From the NCBI RefSeq assembly GCF_016862095.1, contig NZ_BOMH01000007.1, positions 406,735-470,734 on the forward strand: a DNA stretch of 64,000 bases. The letters are read 5' to 3'. Below, in pieces: positions 56,022-64,000 of the stretch (positions are counted from its first letter, which is position 1; each line of letters opens with the position of its first letter). Under the pieces are notes generated by a model. That model worked only from the letters and a program-made list of their open reading frames with translations, searched no databases and was not told where the DNA came from. Origin of the DNA: Actinoplanes cyaneus. Its GTDB lineage: Bacteria; Actinomycetota; Actinomycetes; Mycobacteriales; Micromonosporaceae. Both the position numbers and the translations under genes were made by a program.

Positions 56022-56936
56022 GTGACGGAAGCGATGCCCGAGTTCGGCCCCGGCGACGTGGTCGACCCGGACGAGGCCGGAACCGACCTGGTGGTGGTCA
56101 CCGGGCTGTCCGGCGGTGGCCGCAGCACGGTGGCCCGGGCCCTGGAGAACGTCGGGTTCTACGTGGTCGACAATCTGCCGCAGGCGCTGATGCTGGAGAT
56201 GGCCGAGCTGGCCTTCGCGGCCGGCGGCGCGGCCCGGCGCACCGCCATGGTGCTGGACGTGCGCAGCCGCGCGTTCTCCACCGACCTGGCCGGCGCGGTG
56301 CGCGAACTCAAGGAACGCGGTTTCTCGCCGCGGGTGGTCTTCGTGGACGCCGACGACGAGGTGCTGATCCGGCGCTTCGAGTCGGTGCGCCGCTCACACC
56401 CGCTGCAGGGTGACGGCCGGCTGGCCGACGGGATCGCCGCCGAGCGCAAGCTGCTCGAGGAGGCCCGCGAGCAGGCCGACGTGATCATCGACACCAGCCA
56501 CCTCAACGTGAACCAGCTGCGCCGCCGGGTGGAGGAGCTGTTCGGCGGGGAGGACGCGCGCAAGTTGCGGATCACGGTCCTGTCCTTCGGTTTCAAGTAC
56601 GGACTGCCGCCGGACGCCGACTACGTGCTCGACGCCCGCTTCCTGCCGAACCCGTTCTGGGTCCCGGAGCTGCGGGAGCACACCGGCCTGGAGGAGGGCG
56701 TGAGCAGTTACGTCCTGGGCCAGGAGGGCGCCACCGACTTCGTGGCGACCTACGCCGGGCTGATCGCGGCGACCGCGCCCGGCTTCGAGCGGGAGGGCAA
56801 GCGCTATCTGACCGTGGCGATCGGGTGCACCGGTGGAAAACACCGGAGCGTGGCGATAACCGAGGAGTTGACTTCGCGGCTCAGCGCAATGCGCCTCTCG
56901 GCACACGCCTCGCACCGCGACCTGGGGCGCGAGTGA
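56022..56936 (+). CDS. rapZ: RapZ/YvcJ-family nucleotide-binding protein
   Basis: A 304-residue protein of the RapZ (YvcJ) family; the E. coli member is an RNase adaptor controlling GlmS. Here the job is unknown but the uvrC-rapZ-yvcK-whiA order is conserved. P-loop VTGLSGGGRST has Arg in place of the usual Walker A Lys. FYVVDNLPQALM, FVDADDEVLIRRF, SFGFKYGLPPDADYVLDARFLPNPFW and the C-terminal TGGKHRSV are family marks. GTG behind GGGAGG. Ends in a GTGA overlap with yvcK. Confidence 0.93.
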   Translation: MTEAMPEFGPGDVVDPDEAGTDLVVVTGLSGGGRSTVARALENVGFYVVDNLPQALMLEMAELAFAAGGAARRTAMVLDVRSRAFSTDLAGAVRELKERGFSPRVVFVDADDEVLIRRFESVRRSHPLQGDGRLADGIAAERKLLEEAREQADVIIDTSHLNVNQLRRRVEELFGGEDARKLRITVLSFGFKYGLPPDADYVLDARFLPNPFWVPELREHTGLEEGVSSYVLGQEGATDFVATYAGLIAATAPGFEREGKRYLTVAIGCTGGKHRSVAITEELTSRLSAMRLSAHASHRDLGRE

Positions 56937-57967
56937 CGGCCTCGGCCCGGCCGATCCGGGTGGTCGCGTTCGGCGGCGGGCACGGGTTGGGGGCGTCCCT
57001 GCGGGCGCTCCGGCACACCGCCGCCGATCTGGAGCTGGACATTACGGCGATCGTCACGGTCGGCGACGACGGCGGCTCCAGCGGCCGCCTGCGGGTCGAA
57101 CGGGACGCCCTGCTGCCCCCGGGTGACCTGCGCCAGGCGCTCGCCGCGCTGGCCGACGAGGACCCGACCACCCAGCTGACCGCGAAGGTGATGCAGCACC
57201 GGTTCGTGGCGATGTCCGAGCCCGGGGTCAGCCCGTTGCCGCCGGTGGTCCGCGGGCCCCGGCTGGAGCGCCGCGCCGACCGCAGCAAGGACACCCTGGC
57301 CGGGCACACGGTCGGGAACCTGGTGCTGCTCGGGCTGATGGAGATGCTCGGCGACCCGGTGCTGGCGCTCGACCACGCGGCCGCGATGGTCGGCGCGCGC
57401 GGGCGGGTGCTGCCGATGGCGCTGCACGCGGTCGGCATCGAAGCGGACGTGGCCGACGCCACCGGCCGGACGACGACGATCCGCGGTCAGCACTCGGTCG
57501 CGGTCGCGGACGGGCGGGTCGAGGCCGTCCGCCTGGAGCCGTCCGACCCGCCGGCCTGCCCGCAGGCGGTCGAGGCGGTGCGCGCGGCGGACTGGCTGAT
57601 CTTCGGGCCGGGCAGCTGGTACACGAGCGTGCTGCCGCACCTGCTGGTGCCGGGGCTGGCCCGGGCGATCGTGGACAGCCCGGCCCGCCGGCTGGTCACC
57701 CTGAACCTCGGGGCGGACAAGGAGACGCAGGGTCTCTCCGCCGCCGGGCACCTCGGCACCCTGCACCGGTACCTGCCCGAGCTGCGGGTGGACACGGTGC
57801 TGGCCGACGAGAAGTGGACAGGCGAGCCCGAACCGGTACGGGCCGCCGCGCTGCGGATGGGAGCCGACCTCGTGTTGGCACCCGTGGCCGTTGCGGACGG
57901 AAGCCCACGGCATGATCCTGAGGCACTGGGTGTTGCACTGGTGCCAGTATTGGGCGCCGCTCGTTAA
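56933..57967 (+). CDS. yvcK: YvcK/CofD-like protein
   Basis: Family needed in other bacteria for normal carbon use and cell shape, binding UDP-sugars. 344 residues with RVVAFGGGHGLGASLRAL at the N-terminus, TVGDDGGSSGRLR, PGDLRQAL, GHTVGNLVLLGLME and FGPGSWYTSVLPHLLVPG. GTG overlaps the rapZ stop. A separate 58-bp gap leads to whiA, so all four genes from uvrC may be co-expressed. Confidence 0.93.
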   Translation: MTASARPIRVVAFGGGHGLGASLRALRHTAADLELDITAIVTVGDDGGSSGRLRVERDALLPPGDLRQALAALADEDPTTQLTAKVMQHRFVAMSEPGVSPLPPVVRGPRLERRADRSKDTLAGHTVGNLVLLGLMEMLGDPVLALDHAAAMVGARGRVLPMALHAVGIEADVADATGRTTTIRGQHSVAVADGRVEAVRLEPSDPPACPQAVEAVRAADWLIFGPGSWYTSVLPHLLVPGLARAIVDSPARRLVTLNLGADKETQGLSAAGHLGTLHRYLPELRVDTVLADEKWTGEPEPVRAAALRMGADLVLAPVAVADGSPRHDPEALGVALVPVLGAAR

Positions 57968-58025
57968 TTACTGGCGTAAGTGCGGCACACACTGTCCATG
58001 ATCCGGCGCATGAGGTGACATCACG

Positions 58026-59006
58026 ATGGCGATGACGGCAGCGGTCAAAGACGAGCTGAGCCGGGTCGACGTGCCCAAGCCCTGCTGCCGGCGGGCGGAG
58101 ATGGCCTCCCTGCTCCGGTTCGCCGGTGGGCTGCACATCGTCTCCGGCCGGGTGGTCGTCGAGGCCGAGCTCGACACCGGCGCGGTGGCGCGCCGGTTGC
58201 GCCGGGAGATCGCCGACGTCTACGGCTATCCGAGCGAGGTGCATGTCCTGGCCTCCGGCGGCCTGCGCAAGGGCAGCCACTACATCGTCCGGATCGTCAA
58301 GGACGGCGAGGCCCTGGCCCGGCAGACCGGCCTGCTCGACGTGCGCGGCCGGCCGGTCCGTGGCCTGCCGCCGCACGTCGTGTCGGCGAACGTCTGCTGC
58401 GCGGTGGCCGCGTGGCGGGGCGCGTTCATGGCGCACGGCTCGCTCACCGAGCCGGGCCGCTCCAGCGCGCTGGAGATCACCTGCCCGGGGCCGGAGGCGG
58501 CGCTCGCCCTGCGCGGGGCCGCCCGGCGGATCGGGATCACCGCCAAGGAGCGCGAGGTCCGCGGGGTGGACCGGGTGGTGATCAAGGACGGGGACGCGAT
58601 CGCCGCGCTCCTCACCCGGATCGGCGCGCACTCCAGCGTGCTGGCCTGGGAGGAGCGCCGGGTGCGCCGCGAGGTGCGGGCCACCGCGAACCGGCTGGCG
58701 AACTTCGACGACGCGAACCTGCGTCGGTCGGCCCGCGCGGCGGTGGCGGCGGCGGCCCGGGTCACCCGGGCGCTGGAGATCCTCGCCGACGACGCGCCGA
58801 ACCACCTGACCTCGGCCGGGCGGCTGCGCCTGGAGCACCGGCAAGCATCCCTGGAGGAGCTGGGGGCGCTGGCCGACCCGCCGCTGACCAAGGACGCCAT
58901 CGCGGGGCGGATCAGGCGGCTGCTGGCCCTGGCCGACAAGCGCGCCCGTGACCTCGGGATTCCCGACACCGAGGCCGCGGTCACGCCCGAGATGATGGCT
59001 TGCTGA
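58026..59006 (+). CDS. whiA: Sporulation transcription regulator WhiA
   Basis: DNA-binding regulator that starts sporulation septation together with WhiB in streptomycetes. 326 residues. The N-terminal part is a degenerate LAGLIDADG homing-endonuclease fold ([56 protein letters not shown]), without catalytic residues. The C-terminal helix-turn-helix is [20 protein letters not shown] ... [18 protein letters not shown] follows GAGGTGA. Fits a sporulating or filamentous actinomycete, though non-sporulators also keep it. Confidence 0.95.
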   Translation: MAMTAAVKDELSRVDVPKPCCRRAEMASLLRFAGGLHIVSGRVVVEAELDTGAVARRLRREIADVYGYPSEVHVLASGGLRKGSHYIVRIVKDGEALARQTGLLDVRGRPVRGLPPHVVSANVCCAVAAWRGAFMAHGSLTEPGRSSALEITCPGPEAALALRGAARRIGITAKEREVRGVDRVVIKDGDAIAALLTRIGAHSSVLAWEERRVRREVRATANRLANFDDANLRRSARAAVAAAARVTRALEILADDAPNHLTSAGRLRLEHRQASLEELGALADPPLTKDAIAGRIRRLLALADKRARDLGIPDTEAAVTPEMMAC

Positions 59007-60476
<1,470 letters not shown>

Positions 60477-60478
60477 TC

Positions 60479-61675
60479 TTGAAGACTCTCGACGACCTGC
60501 TCGGCGAGGGTGTCTCGGGTCGGCGCGTGTTCGTGCGCGCCGACCTGAACGTCCCGTTCGACAAAGCAAATCCGGGCGTCATCAGTGACGACGGCCGCGC
60601 CCGCGCGGTGCTGCCGACGCTGATCGCCCTGCGCGACGCGGGCGCCAAGGTCATCGTGGCGTCCCACCTCGGCCGTCCGAAGGGCGCGCCGGACCCGAAG
60701 TTCACCCTCGCGCCGGTGGCGACCCGGCTGGGTGAGCTGCTCGGCTCCGACGTGATCTTCGCGGAGGACACCGTCGGCGCCGACGCGCAGGCGAAGGTCG
60801 AGGCGCTCGCCGACGGTCAGGTGCTCCTGCTGGAGAACCTGCGGTTCAACGAGGGCGAGACCTCGAAGGACGACGCGGTTCGCGGCGCTTTCGCCGACGA
60901 GCTGGCGACGTTCGCCGACTACTACGTCGACGACGCCTTCGGCGCGGTGCACCGCAAGCACGCCTCGGTGTACGACGTCGCGGCCCGCCTGCCGCACTAC
61001 GCGGGTGGCCTCGTCGTCAAGGAGGTCGAGGTCCTGCGCAAGGTGTCCGAGACCCCCGAGAAGCCGTACGTGGTCGTGCTCGGCGGCTCGAAGGTCTCCG
61101 ACAAGCTCGCCGTGATCCAGGCGCTGCTGCCGAAGGTGGACAAGCTCCTCGTCGGTGGCGGCATGTGCTTCACGTTCCTCAAGGCCCAGGGCTTCGAGGT
61201 GGGCAAGTCCCTCCTCGAGGACGAGATGGTCTCGGTCTGCGCCGACCTGCTGGAGCAGGCGCAGGGCCGGATCGTCCTGCCCGTCGACGTCGTGGCGGCC
61301 ACGGAGTTCTCCGCGGACGCGCAGCACGACGTCGTCGAGGCGTCGGCCATCCCGGCTGACCGGCTCGGTCTCGACATCGGCCCGAAGTCCACGGAGCTGT
61401 TCGCGTCGGCGATCGCCGGTGCGAAGACCGTGTTCTGGAACGGCCCGATGGGCGTCTTCGAGCTCGCCCCGTTCGCCGCGGGCACCCGTGGCGTCGCCGA
61501 GGCGATCACCAAGATCGACGGCTTCTCGGTCGTCGGCGGCGGCGACTCGGCCGCGGCGGTCCGCACGCTCGGCCTGGACGAGACCGCGTTCGGCCACATC
61601 TCCACCGGTGGGGGCGCGTCCCTGGAGTACCTCGAAGGCAAGACGCTGCCGGGCGTCTCCGCCCTGGAGAAGTGA
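60479..61675 (+). CDS. pgk: Phosphoglycerate kinase
   Basis: Transfers phosphate from 1,3-bisphosphoglycerate to ADP. 398 residues, full length. [38 protein letters not shown], the hinge around [12 protein letters not shown], and WNGPMGVFE with [12 protein letters not shown] start at 60479, just two bases after the gap stop, with CGGAG overlapping the end of gap: translational coupling is likely. Ends overlapping the tpiA start by one base. Confidence 0.97.
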   Translation: MKTLDDLLGEGVSGRRVFVRADLNVPFDKANPGVISDDGRARAVLPTLIALRDAGAKVIVASHLGRPKGAPDPKFTLAPVATRLGELLGSDVIFAEDTVGADAQAKVEALADGQVLLLENLRFNEGETSKDDAVRGAFADELATFADYYVDDAFGAVHRKHASVYDVAARLPHYAGGLVVKEVEVLRKVSETPEKPYVVVLGGSKVSDKLAVIQALLPKVDKLLVGGGMCFTFLKAQGFEVGKSLLEDEMVSVCADLLEQAQGRIVLPVDVVAATEFSADAQHDVVEASAIPADRLGLDIGPKSTELFASAIAGAKTVFWNGPMGVFELAPFAAGTRGVAEAITKIDGFSVVGGGDSAAAVRTLGLDETAFGHISTGGGASLEYLEGKTLPGVSALEK

Positions 61676-62466
61676 TGGGTGACGTGACCCGCAAGCCGAT
61701 CATCGCCGGCAACTGGAAGATGAACCTCAACCACTACGAGGCGAATCTGCTGGTCCAGAAGCTGGCCGCGAGCCTGAACGCCGAGCAGCTCGAGGCGGTG
61801 GAGACGGTGGTCCTCCCGCCGTTCACCGACCTGCGCACCGTGCAGACCGCGATCGAGGGCGACAAGCTCGCGATCCGGTACGGCGCCCAGGACGTCTCGC
61901 AGCACGCCTCCGGCGCGTACACCGGCGAGATCGCCGGCTCGATGCTGGCGAAGCTCGGCTGCACCTACGTGGTGATCGGGCACTCCGAGCGCCGCGAGTA
62001 CCACAACGAGAGCGACCAGCTGATCAACGCGAAGATCAAGGCGGCGTTCGCGGCCGGCCTGACCCCGATCTTCTGCGTCGGCGAGGGTCTGGAGATCCGT
62101 GAGGCGCAGGGCCACGTGCCGCACTGCACCACGCAGGTCGACGCGGGCCTCGACGGTCTCAAGGAAGACCAGATCAAGCAGATCGTGATCGCGTACGAGC
62201 CGGTCTGGGCGATCGGCACCGGCAAGACCGCGACGCCGGACGACGCGCAGGAGGTGTGCGGAGCGATCCGTGCCCGCCTCGTCGAGAAGTACGGCAGCGA
62301 GGTCGCCGAGGCCGTCCGCATTCAGTACGGTGGATCGGTCAAGGCGAACAACATCGCGCAGATCATGTCCCAGCCCGACGTGGACGGCGCGTTGGTCGGC
62401 GGCGCGAGCCTGGACGCCGAGGGCTTCGCGGCCATCGTGCGTTTCCCGGAGCACGTCGCCCGATAG
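61675..62466 (+). CDS. tpiA: Triosephosphate isomerase
   Basis: Interconverts dihydroxyacetone phosphate and glyceraldehyde 3-phosphate. 263 residues with IIAGNWKMN (substrate Lys), [12 protein letters not shown] (His), [14 protein letters not shown] (catalytic Glu) and [10 protein letters not shown] / ALVGGASLD phosphate loops. ATG 61675 behind GGAGAAG; GTG 61672 is possible. Last gene of the glycolytic operon, followed by a terminator. Confidence 0.97.
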   Translation: MGDVTRKPIIAGNWKMNLNHYEANLLVQKLAASLNAEQLEAVETVVLPPFTDLRTVQTAIEGDKLAIRYGAQDVSQHASGAYTGEIAGSMLAKLGCTYVVIGHSERREYHNESDQLINAKIKAAFAAGLTPIFCVGEGLEIREAQGHVPHCTTQVDAGLDGLKEDQIKQIVIAYEPVWAIGTGKTATPDDAQEVCGAIRARLVEKYGSEVAEAVRIQYGGSVKANNIAQIMSQPDVDGALVGGASLDAEGFAAIVRFPEHVAR

Positions 62467-62480
62467 ATATTTTCCAGCGC

Positions 62481-62509
62481 GTGCCCGGCCGTGGTAAACG
62501 GCCGGGCAC
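62481..62509 (+). terminator. Terminator of gap-pgk-tpiA
   Basis: GTGCCCGGCCGT pairs perfectly over 12 bp around GGTAA. Immediately after, TATTGT (62514-62519) is a possible -10 for secG. Confidence 0.85.
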
Positions 62510-62559
62510 CCGCTATTGTGGGACCGCTGCTGTGCCCTTCGAGAGGAATGAACCCGACC

Positions 62560-62814
62560 ATGCCGATCGCGTTCGCGTACACGTTGATCGTGTTGCTGAT
62601 CATCACCAGCATTCTGCTGACCCTGCTGATCCTGCTGCACCGCGGCAAGGGTGGCGGCATGTCCAGCATGTTCGGTGGCGGCGTGACGTCGAGCCTGGCC
62701 GGTTCGTCGGTGGCCGAGAAGAACCTGGACCGGTACACGGTTCTGGTCGCTGTCATCTGGTTCGCCTGCATCATCGGTCTCGGTCTCTGGCTCCGCGTGA
62801 CGCTGAATTCCTGA
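62560..62814 (+). CDS. secG: Preprotein translocase subunit SecG
   Basis: Accessory subunit of the SecYEG channel. 84 residues, two helices (FAYTLIVLLIITSILLTLLIL and YTVLVAVIWFACIIGLGLWL) joined by the signature HRGKGGGMSSMFGGGV and SSVAEKNLDR. ATG 62560 preferred (AGAGGA 13 bases upstream); ATG 62548 is too close to that site but adds only four residues. The location after tpiA is conserved in actinomycetes. Confidence 0.94.
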   Translation: MPIAFAYTLIVLLIITSILLTLLILLHRGKGGGMSSMFGGGVTSSLAGSSVAEKNLDRYTVLVAVIWFACIIGLGLWLRVTLNS

Positions 62815-62838
62815 CCCGCGGGTAACGTCGTACAATCT

Positions 62839-62874
62839 GCCGCGCGGCCGGTTTCACCGGTCGTGCGGCTTTTT
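62839..62874 (+). terminator. Terminator of secG
   Basis: GCCGCGCGGCCGG, loop TTTCA, CCGGTCGTGCGGC followed by five T: a classical intrinsic terminator, one of few here with a U-run. Confidence 0.92.
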
Positions 62875-62972
62875 GCTTCGCCTGTCCGTTTTGATCTTCG
62901 GCCGCGGGAAACCTCTCCGCTGAGCCCCCTTTTGCGAGCCCGTTCTCGATCCCATGAGACAGGAGTGACGTC

Positions 62973-63317
62973 GTGTCCAGTGGCAGCGCCATCCGTGGCA
63001 GCCGCGTCGGGTCCAGCCCGATGCGCCCCGACGAGCGCACCGAGCCCGCCCCTCGCCGCCAGGTGAACTACTTCTGCGCGGCCGGCCATGACAGCAGCAT
63101 CTGGTTCGCCGCCGAGGCCCCCGCGCCGGACACGTGGGACTGCCCCCGCTGCGGTCAGCCGGCCGGGCTCGACCAGGAGGCGCCTCCCGGGCGGTTGCGG
63201 TCCGAGCCGTACAAGTCGCATCTGGCCTACGTGAAGGAGCGGCGCTCGGAGGAGGACGGGGCGGCGATCCTGGAGGAGGCGCTGGCCAAGCTGCGCCAGC
63301 GCCGCGGCCGCCCCTGA
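62973..63317 (+). CDS. rbpA: RNA polymerase-binding protein RbpA
   Basis: Actinobacterial factor that binds the principal sigma and stabilises open complexes. 114 residues. Core AIRGSRVGSS (N-terminal tail), a zinc-binding region with C-x3-H (NYFCAAGHDS) and CPRCG, and the sigma-interacting C-terminal helix (SEPYKSHLAYVKERRSEEDGAAILEEALAKLRQRR). GTG start behind AGGAG. Its last six codons with stop form the first unit of a tandem array. Confidence 0.88.
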   Translation: MSSGSAIRGSRVGSSPMRPDERTEPAPRRQVNYFCAAGHDSSIWFAAEAPAPDTWDCPRCGQPAGLDQEAPPGRLRSEPYKSHLAYVKERRSEEDGAAILEEALAKLRQRRGRP

Positions 63318-63475
63318 CCGTCTGCGGCGCCCGCTGTGCTTGACCGGCGCCGCGACCGCCCCTGACTGTCTGCGGCGCCCGCTGTGCTGACCGGCGCCGC
63401 GACCGCCCTGACCGGCCACAGTGCGTTGTGCTGACCGGAGCCGCGGCCGCCCCTGATCGGCCACCGCGCGTCCGG
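63301..63475 (+). repeat. 44-48-bp tandem array including the rbpA stop codon
   Basis: Units start at 63301, 63349, 63396 and 63440. Each begins GCCGCGRCCGCCCCTGA (third copy one C shorter), which in unit 1 is the coding end of rbpA with its TGA. Units 1 and 2 are nearly identical (…CTGCGGCGCCCGCTGTGC…), 3 and 4 diverged. Confidence 0.88.
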
Positions 63476-63527
63476 CCCGCGCGCGATCACCTGCCCGCAC
63501 CGGGCCCGCGGCGCGGCGCGGCGTTCC

Positions 63528-63580
63528 GGCTGGTTCTCACGGGCGTTATGAGGCATGAATAACGCCCGTGAGAACCAGCC
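63528..63580. repeat. Palindrome copy 4 (inverted orientation)
   Basis: Perfect 22-bp arms (GGCTGGTTCTCACGGGCGTT plus AT) with loop GAGGCATGA. The loop is the reverse complement of TCATGCCTC, so this copy is inverted relative to copies 1 and 3. Confidence 0.95.
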
Positions 63581-63700
63581 CGGACCGGGCCGCGCCTGAC
63601 CGTCCACGGCACGCCAGCGTCCGGGCCGCGCGTGACGGTCTACGGCACGTCCGGGCCGCGCGCGATCGACTGCCCGCACCGGGCCGTGGCGCGGCGCAGG

Positions 63701-63763
63701 GCTCCAGCTGGTTCTCACGGGCGTTATCCGCCCCGGATAACGCCCGTGAGAACCAGCTGGAGC
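63701..63763. repeat. Palindrome copy 5
   Basis: Perfect 30-bp arms (63701-63730 and 63734-63763) around CCC, the longest of the family. Core GCTGGTTCTCACGGGCGTTA; inner extension TCCG and outer extension GCTCCA also pair. Confidence 0.95.
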
Positions 63764-63789
63764 CGGGACCGCGCGGCGGGCTCGAGGTG

Positions 63790-63941
63790 TCGCTCACGTC
63801 GCGGGGATGTGCGGGCGGGCGTGTGCCGCCGCCAGCCCACACGCCTTACCCGCATCGTCGGCTGGCCGCGCAGGGCGGGCGTGTGCCGCCGGCTGGCAGG
63901 GCAGGGCGGGCGTGTGCTGACGGCTTGCCGGGCAGGGCGGG
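63790..63941 (+). repeat. Direct repeats CAGGGCGGGCGTGTGC
   Basis: GCGGGCGTGTGCCGCCG occurs near 63811 and 63877, and a variant with TGACGG near 63906, each after GCAGG or GCGG. They continue toward the window edge. Confidence 0.7.
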
Positions 63942-64000
63942 TTGTTTGTGCTCTGACCGCGCCCCGCCACGGAGGCCGCCCTTGTGGGTTTCGCGTTCTT

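Larger units (their letters stand above)
63318..64000. other. Repeat-rich spacer downstream of rbpA
   Basis: No gene is supported to the window end. Contents: the tandem array next to rbpA, two long palindromes each preceded by a similar ~55-bp segment (63479 and 63658), and from 63790 repeated CAGGGCGGGCGTGTGC motifs. No ordinary terminator for rbpA is seen, so the palindromes may serve as one. Confidence 0.7.

Noticed and set aside
63301..63475. CRISPR array downstream of rbpA
   Set aside because: Contiguous degenerate tandem units, no spacers, no cas genes.

Overview
This is a high-GC, gene-dense chromosomal segment from an actinomycete. The gene set points there: mycothiol-type enzyme fold, WhiA, RbpA, a PdtaR-type ANTAR response regulator, actinobacterial RpsA, and CoaE fused to a GrpB-like domain. 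The order pyk-tesB ... tRNA-Leu-pdtaR ... polA ... rpsA-coaE-uvrB ... metallo-beta-lactamase-uvrA, then uvrC-rapZ-yvcK-whiA ... gap-pgk-tpiA-secG, is the core order I recall from mycobacteria. The style suggests a Micromonosporaceae member (Actinoplanes-like), but no rRNA is present to confirm this.

Layout. 1-3.1 kb: pyruvate kinase tail, acyl-CoA thioesterase, HdeD-like membrane protein. 3.4-4.3 kb: tRNA-Leu(CAA) and pdtaR. 4.3-10.7 kb: a branched-chain amino acid ABC transporter (livHMGF) facing its binding protein livK across a 1-kb non-coding repeat island. 11-13.7 kb: a second, polar amino acid ABC transporter. 13.7-24 kb: polA, an ArsR regulator, small DUF proteins, a methyltransferase, rpsA, coaE and uvrB. 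24.3-30.9 kb: a monooxygenase-fold protein, terC behind a Mn-type riboswitch, typA, a lytic transglycosylase lipoprotein, a divergent L11 paralogue and a ClpP-like pseudoprotease.

31.2-43.5 kb is the main accessory block. It looks like a type IV secretion-type gene cluster: two ParA/MinD-like ATPases, a two-helix pilin-like protein, a VirB8-like bitopic protein, a VirB6/TrbL-like polytopic protein, a two-helix membrane-anchored protein, a VirB4-like ATPase, a two-domain peptidoglycan hydrolase and a VirD4-like coupling ATPase. Most junctions overlap by a few bases. No relaxase, integrase or att site is visible. A zeta-toxin/antitoxin-like pair sits on the opposite strand inside it, and a SigE-family sigma factor with a putative membrane partner follows.

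45-64 kb returns to core genes: rsgA, a mycothiol-dependent-type enzyme, a metallo-beta-lactamase hydrolase, a large membrane protein, uvrA, a Rieske lipoprotein, uvrC-rapZ-yvcK-whiA, the glycolytic operon gap-pgk-tpiA, secG and rbpA.

The most unusual non-coding signal is a dispersed family of five long near-perfect palindromes (core GCTGGTnnTCAyGGGCGTTAT and its complement). Arm differences between copies are compensated on the other arm. The copies lie only in three intergenic islands, after livF, typA and rbpA. At typA and rbpA the last codons plus stop codon are tandemly duplicated into the intergenic space, and at livF there are several tandem and inverted repeats.
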